Shown: in pieces, positions 10,472 through 21,273 of the stretch
Position numbering within the stretch: the stretch's first letter is position 1
Layout: every line of letters starts with the position of its first letter
NCBI RefSeq assembly: GCF_900156305.1
Contig: NZ_FTPL01000002.1
Coordinates: forward strand, 310,001 to 374,000
Direction of reading: 5' to 3'
Source: Edaphobacillus lindanitolerans
GTDB taxonomy: Bacteria; Bacillota; Bacilli; Bacillales_A; Planococcaceae
DNA: 64,000 bases
Position numbers and translations under genes: made by a program
The notes under the pieces: generated by a model
The model's database searches: none
Told to the model about the DNA's origin: nothing
Seen by the model: the letters and a program-made list of their open reading frames with translations, nothing else

Positions 10472-10510
10472 GAAAAAAGACAGGGTATACATGTCGTATA
10501 CCCTGTCTTT
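10472..10510 (-). terminator. Terminator after secDF
   Basis: A nearly perfect stem, AAAGACAGGGTATAC / GTATACCCTGTCTTT, around a five-base loop, then TTTTTT on the minus strand. It ends only 24 bases before lapA. Confidence 0.88.
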
Positions 10511-10527
10511 CCCTATCCGGAAACCGG

Positions 10528-12795
10528 TCAGACGATTGGTTCGTCCGAGCCCCATTCCCGTTCTTTCTTCTTCACGTCGAGCGAACCTTTTTTCTTGATC
10601 TCCCGTTTCTTCAGCACGAGCCACAGCTGGGCGGCGATGAAGATCGAAGAGTAGGTACCCGCGATCAGTCCGACAAAGAGTGCAATCGAGAAGTTTCGGA
10701 TCGACTCGGCTCCGAACAGCATGAGCGCCAGCACAACGACCAGAACGGTGAATACCGTATTGACCGACCGGCCGAGCGTCTGCCGGAGGGACTTGTTGAC
10801 GACATTCGCCAGGTCCTCTTCCGTTTCGAGCTTCTTCATCTTGTGCAGGTTTTCGCGGATCCGGTCAAACGTGACGATCGTATCATTGATCGAGTACCCG
10901 ACGATCGTCAGGACGGCCGCGATGAACGTGATGTCCACTTCCAGCCGCAGCAGGCTGAACAGCGCAACCATGAAGAATGCGTCATGCAGGAGCGAGACGA
11001 TCGAGGCCACGCCCATCCGCCATTCGAACCGGAATGCCACATAGATGATGATCCCGATCATCGCGATGGCAAGCGCCTTGATTGCGTTCATTGCCAGTTC
11101 GCGCCCGACCGTCGGTGATACGGTGCTGATGTTCGGCTCGTGGCCGTACTCGGCGCTGAGGTCTGCCTTGATCTCGTTGATCTCATCCTGTGAGAAGTCC
11201 TCTTTGTAGCGGATGACCGCGATATCGGACTTGTCCCCGGAGATCAGGACATCATCCGACGGGTGTCCGGCCTTATCGAGCGTGGACACGACTTCCTCTT
11301 TCGTCAGCGGGCTGTCGGAAAGCATCTCCACCCGTGTGCCCTGGGAGAAGTCGATGCCGAGATTCAGCCGGAACAGGGAGAGGACGATCGCCCCGGCGAT
11401 GATGAACACGATCGAGAACGTGAAGAATTTGCGCCGGTTATGGGCAAAGTCGAAGCGGTCGAAACGAGTGGTCAGCTCCAGCACGTCGACGTGCTCATCC
11501 TTCGCATGAATCCATTTGCGCGAAAGTCCGAACGCACCCGGTTTGCCGTCCAGCAGATTGCTGTGGACGAGTAGTCCGAGCAGCATCCGCGAACCCCACA
11601 CTGCCGTGAGGAAGCTGAGCAGGATCGACAGGATGAGCATCGTCGCGAACCCTTTGACCGAGCTTGTCCCGAAGATGAACAGGACGACAGCCGCAAGAAG
11701 CGTCGTGATGTTCGCATCCAGGATCGCCGTGAACGATGACTTGGACCCTGCACGGAATGCCTCTTTCACGGTGGCGCCGATCCTGAGCTCTTCACGGATC
11801 CGTTCGTAGGTCAGGATGTTCGCGTCGACCGCCATCCCCACCCCGAGCACGACGGCCGCGATGCCCGGAAGCGTAAGCGTACCGTTCAGCAGATTGAAGA
11901 CGACGAGCACGAGATACACATAGACGGACAGCGTGATGGCTGCCACGAATCCGGCCACCCGGTAATAAAGCAGCATGAACAGGAGGACGATCCCGATGCC
12001 GATCGCCGCGGCGAAGACGGTCTTGTTGAGCGCCTGCTCACCGAACTGGGCACCGACGGACGTCGAATAGATCTCGTCCAGCTTCACCGGAAGTGCGCCG
12101 GCATTCAGGATGCCGGAAAGGTGTTTCGTCTCATCCACGGTGAACGAACCCGAAATCTCCACATCCGAGGACATGATCGTCTTGCTGACATTCGGCGCAG
12201 AAATGAACTTCGGTTCCGCCTTTTTGGCTTCTTCCGCATACGAATCGACGCCTTCCTCGAAATCAAGCCAGATGACGAGCTGGTTGTTCGGATACATGTC
12301 CTTCACCTGGGACGTGACTTCGCCGAATTTCGACGCATCCTTCAGCTGGAGCGTGACAATCGGCTGGCCCTGGTCGTTGAATGTGGACTTGGCGCCGCCG
12401 GCGACCAGGTCATCCCCGTCCAGCAGCAGCTTGTCGTTCGTATCGCGGAACGTCAGGTTGGCCTGTGTGGAGAGCATCTCCCGTGCCGATTCCTGATCTT
12501 CGATCCCCGCAAGCTGGACTCGGATCCGGTTGCCGGATTCGATCTGGATGCTCGGCTCGCTGACACCGAGCACGTCAATCCGGTTCGTGAGCGCACGGGC
12601 GGTGTCGGATACGACATCTTCCGTGATCTTCTGGCCGTCGCGCAGAGGCTCGACCTGATAGAGAACCTCAAACCCGCCCTGCAGGTCAAGGCCGAGGTTG
12701 ACATCTTTTGCAACCTGCTTTGCGGTTCCGCCAATCGTCCCGGCAAACAGCAGCAGCAGCAATAGAAAAGCGACGATGCGCCCTCTTGTTTTCAT
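10528..12795 (-). CDS. secDF: Protein translocase subunit SecDF (fused)
   Basis: Proton-driven auxiliary subunit of the Sec export channel in the membrane. One 755-residue protein carries both halves. SecD is at about residues 1-425, with the N-terminal anchor RIVAFLLLLLLFAG, the DLQGG motif, the large extracytoplasmic region and five transmembrane helices. SecF is at about 455-740, with FRLNLGIDFSQGTRVEML and the GYSINDTIVTFDRIRENL motif. The SecD-SecF fusion is normal in Bacillus relatives. Its promoter overlaps the end of comN, and a terminator follows. Confidence 0.96.
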   Translation of the reverse strand: MKTRGRIVAFLLLLLLFAGTIGGTAKQVAKDVNLGLDLQGGFEVLYQVEPLRDGQKITEDVVSDTARALTNRIDVLGVSEPSIQIESGNRIRVQLAGIEDQESAREMLSTQANLTFRDTNDKLLLDGDDLVAGGAKSTFNDQGQPIVTLQLKDASKFGEVTSQVKDMYPNNQLVIWLDFEEGVDSYAEEAKKAEPKFISAPNVSKTIMSSDVEISGSFTVDETKHLSGILNAGALPVKLDEIYSTSVGAQFGEQALNKTVFAAAIGIGIVLLFMLLYYRVAGFVAAITLSVYVYLVLVVFNLLNGTLTLPGIAAVVLGVGMAVDANILTYERIREELRIGATVKEAFRAGSKSSFTAILDANITTLLAAVVLFIFGTSSVKGFATMLILSILLSFLTAVWGSRMLLGLLVHSNLLDGKPGAFGLSRKWIHAKDEHVDVLELTTRFDRFDFAHNRRKFFTFSIVFIIAGAIVLSLFRLNLGIDFSQGTRVEMLSDSPLTKEEVVSTLDKAGHPSDDVLISGDKSDIAVIRYKEDFSQDEINEIKADLSAEYGHEPNISTVSPTVGRELAMNAIKALAIAMIGIIIYVAFRFEWRMGVASIVSLLHDAFFMVALFSLLRLEVDITFIAAVLTIVGYSINDTIVTFDRIRENLHKMKKLETEEDLANVVNKSLRQTLGRSVNTVFTVLVVVLALMLFGAESIRNFSIALFVGLIAGTYSSIFIAAQLWLVLKKREIKKKGSLDVKKKEREWGSDEPIV

Positions 12796-12880
12796 TTTGG
12801 TTCCCCCTATTCATTTGCGGCACGAAACGCGTCTTTTAAATGGGCACATATGTAAGACGCACAAAAAAAGCAACAGTTTC

Positions 12881-12909
12881 ATTATGGAACACGTTGCAAA
12901 GCGTGTCAA
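12881..12909 (-). promoter_or_regulatory. Putative sigma-A promoter of secDF
   Basis: Minus-strand TTGACA (12909-12904), 17-base spacer, CATAAT (12886-12881), 86 bases upstream of the secDF ATG. Confidence 0.65.
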
Positions 12910-12928
12910 TTTGGTTTCATGCCGTTCC

Positions 12929-13258
12929 TCACCCGGAAGCAGGTCCCCTCGGGGCCAGAAGCGCCTTGAATTCATCCGCGTCTAGACCGCCGAAAGCACC
13001 GGGTTCCGATGCCGTCTTCAGACCCTCCACCTGGGAAAACGTCATGTACCGGGCAGGCGAGATGGAAAGGATATCCCCGACCATTTCGTGGAGCGGCATG
13101 GTTGCCGGGTCTTTCTTCCGCCAGAGCTTTTTCACGCAATACGCCCAGAGGTCCTCTTCCGTCACCGATCCGTAATGGTAGATGCGGAACTCTTCTGTTT
13201 TGCTGGAAAGCGCCGGCTTGAGCCGGTTGAACTGTTCCCTGTCGAGTGCCTCCCCCAT
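12929..13258 (-). CDS. comN: Post-transcriptional regulator ComN-like (YrzD)
   Basis: 109-residue soluble protein beginning MGEALDREQFNRLKPALSSK, with the conserved EEDLWAYCVKKLWRKKD stretch of the ComN/post-transcriptional-regulator family. In B. subtilis ComN acts on comE mRNA (late competence) and is recruited to septa by DivIVA. It lies between secDF and spoVB, as yrzD does there. A longer frame from 13420 exists, but the ATG at 13258 has a GGAAAGG site and matches the family N-terminus. Confidence 0.8.
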   Translation of the reverse strand: MGEALDREQFNRLKPALSSKTEEFRIYHYGSVTEEDLWAYCVKKLWRKKDPATMPLHEMVGDILSISPARYMTFSQVEGLKTASEPGAFGGLDADEFKALLAPRGPASG

Positions 13259-13349
13259 CCCTTCCCCGCCTTTCCGAGTTGTAAGGGCTCGTTCGCCCGC
13301 ATACGGATATTGTATAGGATTTCGGCCATCATGAGAAGGATGTGAACAA

Positions 13350-14861
13350 TTGTCGTCATTTTTTAGAGGCACGCTCGTTCTGATGGGTGCCGTGTTCCTC
13401 TCCAAGTTCTTCGGATTCATCTACAGGATGCAGTTCATGAGGACCGCCGGGGAAGAGGCGGTCGGGACATACATGACCGCCTATCCGGCCTTCATCTTCT
13501 TCCTGGCCCTGATCCAGCTCGGACTTCCGATCGGCGTCGCCAAGATTGTGGCTGAGCTCCATGCACGGGGGGAGCGCGCCCGCCAGTCACAGGTGATGCG
13601 GACGTCTGTCGTCCTGTCTGTTGCGGCATCCATCGTTCTGATGCCTGTTTTCATCTTGCTCATCCCGCCGCTCGCCGGCAAGCTCCTCGGCAACCCCGAA
13701 ACCTCCATCGTACTGTATATATCTCTGGCCGCACTTCCGGTCGCCATGGCGTCGGGTCTGATCCGGGGCTACTTCCAGGGAATCGCCAGAATCGAAGAAA
13801 CCGCCTGGTCACAGATCCTGGAACAGACGGTCCGGATTGCGCTGATCAGCTGGCTTCTTCCAATGATTGCCGATCCTGCACGCCCTGCATTGACCGCCGG
13901 CTACGCGATGGCGATTACCGGCGGGGCAGAGCTGGCGACACTCGCCTACCTCTGGATCAAATATAAACAAGTCAAGCGGCGCAACCCGGCTGCCCCGAAG
14001 GGCGGCTACCCGCTGCGTCCGCTGCTCTCCATCTCACTGCCTTCATCCGGCAGCCGGCTGTTCGGTTCGTTCACCTGGTTCCTTGAGCCGATCGTGTTCA
14101 TCTGGGCACTCGGCATGGCCGGCGTCGGGGTGGTAGCCGCCACTTCATTGTACGGGGTGATCTCCGGGGTGCTCATCCCTCTGCTGCTCTTTCCCGCATT
14201 CATCCCGAATGCCCTGTCCGTCGTACTCGTCCCGGCCGTCTCCGGTGCTGCGGCGCTCAATGACATCCGGCTTCTGCGGGAACGGGTCCATCTCTCGCTC
14301 CGTGTATCGGCCATCACGGGCAGCATCGCGGCGGCCGTCTTTTTCCTTCACGGAGAAGAACTTGCGGTCAAGCTGTTCCATATATCGGACGGCGCAAAGT
14401 ACATGCTGATGCTCGCCCCGATCTTCTTTTTCTACTATATCCAGGGGCCGCTCCATTCGATCCTGCAGGCGATGCAGGAAGCGAAAGCCGCGATGATGAA
14501 CTCGATTTACGGTGGTATCGGGAAGCTGGCGGTGATGTTCATCCTCGCCTCCCAGCCGGGACTGCAGGAAGCAGGCGCAGTGATGGCGATCGGCTTCGGT
14601 GTGCTCGTCACCTCATTCCTCCACATTGCCACGCTGCGGAAAAAGCGGGAGGCTTCGGCCGGCTTCTCGATGTTTTTCATCCCGTATCTGAGCTTTATCA
14701 TCACGGCGGCGGGGAGACCGCTGCTCATCGAGGAAGTGCCGTTCGGCATGCTCGGGGACATTGTGGTCACCTCCGGCTTCCTCATCATCCTGCTGTTCCT
14801 CTTCCGCTATTTCCGGCTGTCCGACCTGATGATGCTCCGGAAGCTGGCCAAACGGTTCTGA
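13350..14861 (+). CDS. spoVB: Polysaccharide/lipid flippase family protein, SpoVB
   Basis: 503-residue membrane protein of the MurJ/MATE-like polysaccharide transporter family with about 14 hydrophobic segments. The N-terminus SSFFRGTLVLMGAVFLSKFFGFIYRM and GLIRGYFQGI are typical of SpoVB/YtgP. The position beside comN-secDF and near yajC-tgt matches spoVB in B. subtilis, where it is needed for spore-cortex synthesis and probably flips a peptidoglycan precursor. It starts with TTG at 13350, eight bases after GAAGGATG; an ATG just upstream is immediately followed by a stop. It is on the plus strand, divergent from comN. Confidence 0.87.
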   Translation: MSSFFRGTLVLMGAVFLSKFFGFIYRMQFMRTAGEEAVGTYMTAYPAFIFFLALIQLGLPIGVAKIVAELHARGERARQSQVMRTSVVLSVAASIVLMPVFILLIPPLAGKLLGNPETSIVLYISLAALPVAMASGLIRGYFQGIARIEETAWSQILEQTVRIALISWLLPMIADPARPALTAGYAMAITGGAELATLAYLWIKYKQVKRRNPAAPKGGYPLRPLLSISLPSSGSRLFGSFTWFLEPIVFIWALGMAGVGVVAATSLYGVISGVLIPLLLFPAFIPNALSVVLVPAVSGAAALNDIRLLRERVHLSLRVSAITGSIAAAVFFLHGEELAVKLFHISDGAKYMLMLAPIFFFYYIQGPLHSILQAMQEAKAAMMNSIYGGIGKLAVMFILASQPGLQEAGAVMAIGFGVLVTSFLHIATLRKKREASAGFSMFFIPYLSFIITAAGRPLLIEEVPFGMLGDIVVTSGFLIILLFLFRYFRLSDLMMLRKLAKRF

Positions 14862-14877
14862 CGGCTCCTGAGTCCGG

Positions 14878-15516
14878 TCACCCGGACTGCTTTTGCTGGA
14901 TGTGAAGCCGTCCGTTTTCGAACGTACAGAAAAACACATCGTCCGGTCCGTCAAATCCGTACTCCCGGAGTCCGTCCAGCAGCCATTCCGGATCTTTACC
15001 GATGAGCGCCAGATGGGTATTTTGGACGAGTCCGTCCGTGACGAGCGGAAGGATCGGCGGACTGCCGTCCTTCTTGAACACGGACAGATTCCCGGACGGC
15101 TCCAATATGGCGTACTCCACTTCCGTCACCGAACCGATCTGCTGTTCGCGCAGCTGCTGGAGCAGGTCATCGATGTTATATCGCTGTTCCCTCATCTCCT
15201 GTTCATCGATGACGCCCTGGCGGATGATCACGGCCGGATCTCCGTCCGCGAGGTCCCTGAACTTCTTGCTTTTGAGTGAAATGAACGATGCGGTCACCTG
15301 GATGAATAGAAGCAGCAGGACCGGCGTGACGGAAAGCACAAGATTTGAATCCGGATCTTCGATCGCGAATGCCGCCACTTCTGCGATCATCACCGAAATG
15401 ACGAGGTCGATGACACTGAGCTGTCCGAGCTCCCGCTTCCCCATGAGGCGCAGGACGATGATGATCAGCACATAAAGGAATATGGTTCTCCATACGATTG
15501 TCAGAAAGTCTTCCAT
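14878..15516 (-). CDS. DUF421 membrane protein (YetF/YrbG-like)
   Basis: 212 residues: three N-terminal transmembrane helices (FLYVLIIIVLRLMGKRELG, the DLVISVMIAEVAAFA helix and VTPVLLLLFIQVTASF), then the cytoplasmic alpha/beta DUF421 domain with GDPAVIIRQGVID and YNIDDLLQQLREQ. This matches YrbG in the same place in B. subtilis. Several paralogues are linked to spore germination or the envelope, but the biochemical role is not known. The ATG at 15516 follows a GGAAAGGGGTGG site; a longer open frame upstream was not used. The gene converges on spoVB. Confidence 0.85.
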   Translation of the reverse strand: MEDFLTIVWRTIFLYVLIIIVLRLMGKRELGQLSVIDLVISVMIAEVAAFAIEDPDSNLVLSVTPVLLLLFIQVTASFISLKSKKFRDLADGDPAVIIRQGVIDEQEMREQRYNIDDLLQQLREQQIGSVTEVEYAILEPSGNLSVFKKDGSPPILPLVTDGLVQNTHLALIGKDPEWLLDGLREYGFDGPDDVFFCTFENGRLHIQQKQSG

Positions 15517-15640
15517 CCCGGCCACCCCTTTCCTAACACAGTATGGGTGAAGCCGCCGGAAAACATGCGGAAGGATGCCGGTTCGGTCGGGGCTTGTGCC
15601 TTTTTTGCTGACGGGGATTACAGGGGAACGGTTACCTGAA

Positions 15641-15693
15641 AAAATAAAAAGCTGCACGGCCTGGACGAAGAGTCCTTGTGGCCGTGCAGCTTT
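15641..15693 (-). terminator. Terminator of the queA-tgt-yajC operon
   Basis: Perfect 14-base arms AAAGCTGCACGGCC / GGCCGTGCAGCTTT around an 18-base loop, followed by TTTATTTTTT on the minus strand. It could also stop plus-strand read-through. Confidence 0.85.
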
Positions 15694-15718
15694 CATCTTT
15701 TTTCTCTCTGGTGCCGGA

Positions 15719-15979
15719 TCACTGGTTGACGACACGGCCGACAGCCGCGCGTTCAAACTGGAGACGGGAGCCGTCCGAGCATTTCAGGAAAACGGTCGAG
15801 TCGTCTACTGCATCGATGGTGCCGTGAAGGCCGCCGATCGTGACCACTTCGTCGCCGCGTTTCAGTTCAGATTGCATTTTCTGTGTAGATTTCTGCCGCT
15901 TCTGCGCCGGGCGGATCAAGAAGAACCACATGACGGCGAACATGAGGATAAGCGGTGCAAGTGCTACTAGTGTTTCCAT
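15719..15979 (-). CDS. yajC: Preprotein translocase accessory subunit YajC
   Basis: 86 residues with one N-terminal transmembrane helix (LVALAPLILMFAVMWFFLI), then RPAQKRQK and the conserved LKRGDEVVTIGGLHGTI segment. It associates with SecDF at the Sec channel. The tgt-yajC pairing is conserved across bacteria. Confidence 0.95.
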   Translation of the reverse strand: METLVALAPLILMFAVMWFFLIRPAQKRQKSTQKMQSELKRGDEVVTIGGLHGTIDAVDDSTVFLKCSDGSRLQFERAAVGRVVNQ

Positions 15980-16019
15980 TCATTCTCCCCCTTTCCTGCA
16001 TGGTACAAGTATACAGTGT

Positions 16020-18214
<2,195 letters not shown>

Positions 18215-18217
18215 GAT

Positions 18218-19231
18218 TCATTCCTTCTTCCGTTCTTCTGGCATGTCGATGCCGAAGTGTTCATAAGCGGCGTGCGTGGCCACCCGGCCGCGGGGCGTCC
18301 GCTGCAGGAATCCGATCTGCAGAAGATAGGGCTCGTATACATCCTCGATCGTGGCGGATTCTTCCCCGATGCTTGCAGCGATCGTGTCGAGGCCGACCGG
18401 TCCGCCGCGGAACCGCTCGATCATGGATGTCAGCAGTTTGTGGTCGATGCTGTCGAGGCCGTGCGAGTCGACCTGGAGCATCTCGAGCGCTTCCTGCGCG
18501 CTCTCGAGCGTGATGCTTCCGTTCCCGCGCACCTGTGCGTAATCCCGGACGCGCTTCAGCAGCCGGTTCGCGATGCGCGGGGTTCCCCTCGAACGCATCG
18601 CGAGCTCCTCCGCCGCATCCCGGTCGATCGGGGCGCCGAAGATTTCCGCGCTCCTGACGACAATCTCGGCAAGCGAACCGCGGTCATAATAATCCAGTCG
18701 CAGCGGCACGCCGAAACGGTCGCGCAGCGGGGCAGAGAGCGACCCGGCACGTGTCGTCGCCCCGATAAGCGTGAAGGGCGGCAGGTCGAGCCGGATCGAG
18801 CGGGCTTCCGGACCTTTTCCGACGATGATATCAAGCGAAAAATCTTCCATCGCCGGATAGAGGACTTCCTCGACCGCGCGGCTCAGGCGGTGGATCTCGT
18901 CAATGAACAGCACATCGCCCGGCTCGAGAGAAGAGACGATCGCCGCCAGGTCTCCCGGCCGTTCGATCGCCGGCCCGCTCGTCGTCCGGAAATTGACGCC
19001 CATTTCATTGGCGATCACCGATGCGAGTGTCGTCTTCCCGAGTCCCGGAGGGCCGTAGAGCAGCACATGGTCCAGGCATTCCTCCCGGCCTTTTGCCGCC
19101 TCGATGAAAATGCCGAGGTTGTGCTTGATCCGCTCCTGGCCGATATACTGTCCGAGCATCTGCGGTCTCAGCGACTGCTCGAAACGTTCATCGAACGAGG
19201 AAATCTCCCCTGAAATGACGCGTCCATCCAT
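18218..19231 (-). CDS. ruvB: Holliday junction helicase motor RuvB
   Basis: AAA+ motor driving branch migration with RuvA. 337 residues from the ATG at 19231, which has the strong site AAAGGAGGTG; the frame is open for ten more codons upstream but has no better start. Walker A is GPPGLGKTT, Walker B is VLFIDEIHR, sensor 1 is GATTRAGSL, and the C-terminal winged helix contains LQRTPRGR. It is separated from ruvA by 137 bases that hold a short tandem array. Confidence 0.97.
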   Translation of the reverse strand: MDGRVISGEISSFDERFEQSLRPQMLGQYIGQERIKHNLGIFIEAAKGREECLDHVLLYGPPGLGKTTLASVIANEMGVNFRTTSGPAIERPGDLAAIVSSLEPGDVLFIDEIHRLSRAVEEVLYPAMEDFSLDIIVGKGPEARSIRLDLPPFTLIGATTRAGSLSAPLRDRFGVPLRLDYYDRGSLAEIVVRSAEIFGAPIDRDAAEELAMRSRGTPRIANRLLKRVRDYAQVRGNGSITLESAQEALEMLQVDSHGLDSIDHKLLTSMIERFRGGPVGLDTIAASIGEESATIEDVYEPYLLQIGFLQRTPRGRVATHAAYEHFGIDMPEERKKE

Positions 19232-19285
19232 GCCGGCACCTCCTTTTTTCCGGTTTCCCATTCATCTCCGGCGAACCGGTGATCC

Positions 19286-19373
19286 ATTCATTCCGTCCGT
19301 TCAGCCATTGTCAGGCTGTTCGTTCATCGATTGTCAGGACGGCTGCCAGCCATTGTCAGGCCGTCTGCTCAGC
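19286..19373. repeat. Short tandem array between ruvA and ruvB (22-23 bp period)
   Basis: The 9-mer ATTGTCAGG begins at 19307, 19330 and 19352, that is, at 23 and 22 bp spacing. A degenerate unit (ATTCATTCCGTCC...) lies before them from 19286. Two copies are extended to GCCATTGTCAGGC. The array lies wholly in the ruvA-ruvB spacer, touches the ruvA stop codon and should be transcribed with the ruv genes. Confidence 0.65.
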
Positions 19374-19974
19374 CCTGCTTGAGCAGCAGGGCAAGCGCCC
19401 GTTTCATATAGCCTTCCGTGTTGTGTTCCTCTTGTTCAAGACGCGCACGGATCTTGGCAAGTTCACGCTCGGAGTATCCGAGGGCGGCCAGTGCAAGCAT
19501 CGCCTCTTCAAGATCTTGATTCGCTCCGATCCCCGGCTCCGGGGCATCCGGCCGGAACAGAGACGGGCCTTCTGCCACGCCTTCCAGTTTGCCCTTCAGG
19601 TCGAGGATGATCTGCCGTGCGGTCTTTTTACCGACCCCCGGGAATTTCACGAGGAACTTCTCGTCTTCCGACTCGATGGCCGAAACGACCTGGGCGGTCA
19701 TCCCGCCGGCGAGGATGGCGAGTGCCCCCTTCGGTCCGACGCCGGTCACGGTGATCAGCTTGCGGAACAGCTCCCGGTCCTCCGCCGTGCGGAATCCCAG
19801 CAGCTGCATGACGTCTTCCCTCACGTGCAGATGGGTGAAGATCTGCTGTTCGCCGCTTCCTGCATGGAATGCATACGGGTTCGGCGTCATGATCTGGTAG
19901 CCGATCCCGCCCTGTTCCACCGTGATGTACTCGGGCGTCACTCTCGTGATCTGCCCTTTTATGTAATCGTACAA
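19369..19974 (-). CDS. ruvA: Holliday junction DNA-binding protein RuvA
   Basis: Binds four-way junctions and recruits RuvB. 201 residues: OB-fold (MYDYIKGQITRVTPEYITVE), the two helix-hairpin-helix motifs (LITVTGVGPKGALAIL and LVKFPGVGKKTARQIIL) and the C-terminal three-helix RuvB-binding domain. First gene of the ruvA-ruvB-queA-tgt-yajC series. Confidence 0.96.
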   Translation of the reverse strand: MYDYIKGQITRVTPEYITVEQGGIGYQIMTPNPYAFHAGSGEQQIFTHLHVREDVMQLLGFRTAEDRELFRKLITVTGVGPKGALAILAGGMTAQVVSAIESEDEKFLVKFPGVGKKTARQIILDLKGKLEGVAEGPSLFRPDAPEPGIGANQDLEEAMLALAALGYSERELAKIRARLEQEEHNTEGYMKRALALLLKQG

Positions 19975-20100
19975 TCCGTTCTCCCCCTGTCACATCTAAT
20001 TGATTATAGCATAGGTGTTCGCCTTTCCGCATCCGGACAGACATGGAGGGAAGCCCTCAGGATTCAATCATTCAGAAGGGCGGCGAATCCCCCGCCTTGG

Positions 20101-20125
20101 CGCACGTCCGGCTTCCGGCCGTGCG
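20101..20125. repeat. Compact GC-rich inverted repeat
   Basis: CGCACG-T-CCGG / CCGG-C-CGTGCG around a three-base loop. No U-tract follows on either strand, so it is not a convincing terminator. It stands beside the 20-bp array upstream of ruvA. Confidence 0.4.
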
Positions 20126-20143
20126 GTTCTTTCAAGAAAAGTG

Positions 20144-20243
20144 ACGTGTGAAACTCGAGTTGGTGGTGTGGGACGGGAATTTGAAGTATGGACGACCGAT
20201 TTGCGATATGGAACGGGAATTTGAAATATGGACACTGGACTTA
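20144..20243. repeat. 20-bp tandem array upstream of ruvA (TGAARTATGGA core)
   Basis: Units of exactly 20 bp. The best three begin at 20184, 20204 and 20224 (AAGTATGGA, CGATATGGA, AAATATGGA, with ATTTG at the unit end), preceded by two degenerate units. The core TGAARTATGGA differs at one position from the TGAATTATGGA core of the larger array at 29161-29420. It fills much of the 423-base gap between ruvA and the kinase-like gene; apart from this, the inverted repeat at 20101 and the terminator at 20349, I see nothing else in that gap. Confidence 0.7.
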
Positions 20244-20348
20244 CGAAAATATAGTTATCCATCAGACTGAGGCGTTCAGAAGGTACACACCTCCTTATGA
20301 AGCCCACTCCGGCTTCCCCCTATGCACTGTGCAGATGCCCGTTGAACA

Positions 20349-20380
20349 CAAAAAAACAGAACGGCAGTTGCCGTTCTGTA
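20349..20380 (-). terminator. Terminator of the safA-kinase unit
   Basis: ACAGAACGGC / GCCGTTCTGT stem with a four-base loop, followed by TTTTTTTG on the minus strand, 18 bases after the stop of the kinase-like gene. Confidence 0.85.
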
Positions 20381-20397
20381 CATGGCCAGGTCCTACC

Positions 20398-21267
20398 CTA
20401 CTTTCCGGCCTGGGTGACCTGGAAGCAGAGGGGGATCCAGCGGGAAAGGGCCTTTTCCGTATACTGGATGAGCCGTCCGGCAAGGATGGGACGCTTTTCT
20501 TCATCCAATGAAAGCAGATACAGCCATTCCCGCAGCACTTCGTTCGGATAGAGGATCAGGTCGAGCGATGAGCGGGAAAGCCGGGCAAGCGACGGGCGCT
20601 CTCCAGCCAGATAATCGAAATCATAGCCGACGTGCGGCAGGACACGATGCATCCAGAGGGCGGTTTCCGTACCCGGAGGTCCGGTGCAGGCAAGATCGAA
20701 ATCGATGAGGACGTAACGGCCGTCCTTCCCTTTCAGGAAATTGTGATGGACGACATCGCCGTGGAGAAGCGTGCACCCTTCCTCGGGTTCGTATGATTTG
20801 CGGATCGTCTTCAAGGCTTCTTCCGCATGGAACACCGTCGTTTCGAACGCGGAGCTGCCGATATAGGGCTCGAGTTCCTTCCGCCGAGACCGGAAACGGT
20901 CGAGGCGGTCTTCCCACTTGGCAATGAGCGGATAGGATCTCAGTCCCGGGACGGACTGCCAGTCGACGACGGCGGATGTCGCATGCAGCGCCTTCAGAAC
21001 TGCCAGCGTACGGGCCCTGCCGTTCCTCGTGGAGTAGTCCGCAGGCCGTGCATTTTCAAGCCACGGCTGGATCACCGTCCGCTCATCTGCGGCACCGACG
21101 ACCGGAAGGATGTGCGGAAACCCGACCTTTCCGAGCTCCGTGTGGATCCTCCGGACTTTCGCTGCCACTTCGTAGGAATCATATTTCTTTAATGAATACC
21201 CCTTGCCCGCCACGTCCCATTTCCAAACATTTGGTTTGATCTGCCGGAAGTTTCCGCCGGCGGCCAT
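20398..21267 (-). CDS. Aminoglycoside-phosphotransferase-fold kinase-like protein (CotS/YsxE type)
   Basis: 289 residues with the APH/choline-kinase fold. The Brenner motif is LLHGDVVHHNFL and the metal-binding DFD motif is YVLIDFDLACTG, so catalytic residues look intact. It starts six bases after the safA stop, so it is almost certainly co-expressed with a coat-morphogenesis gene. In B. subtilis the related CotS/YsxE kinase-like proteins are spore-coat components and ysxE follows spoVID, whereas here the gene follows safA. The function is inferred to be spore-coat related; substrate unknown. It is not assigned as a drug-resistance enzyme. Confidence 0.75.
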   Translation of the reverse strand: MAAGGNFRQIKPNVWKWDVAGKGYSLKKYDSYEVAAKVRRIHTELGKVGFPHILPVVGAADERTVIQPWLENARPADYSTRNGRARTLAVLKALHATSAVVDWQSVPGLRSYPLIAKWEDRLDRFRSRRKELEPYIGSSAFETTVFHAEEALKTIRKSYEPEEGCTLLHGDVVHHNFLKGKDGRYVLIDFDLACTGPPGTETALWMHRVLPHVGYDFDYLAGERPSLARLSRSSLDLILYPNEVLREWLYLLSLDEEKRPILAGRLIQYTEKALSRWIPLCFQVTQAGK

Positions 21268-21273
21268 GGCCGG

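Noticed and set aside
20398-21267. Aminoglycoside resistance gene
   Set aside because: The APH fold is shared by many kinases; the context behind safA and the similarity to CotS/YsxE-type proteins point to a spore-coat role.
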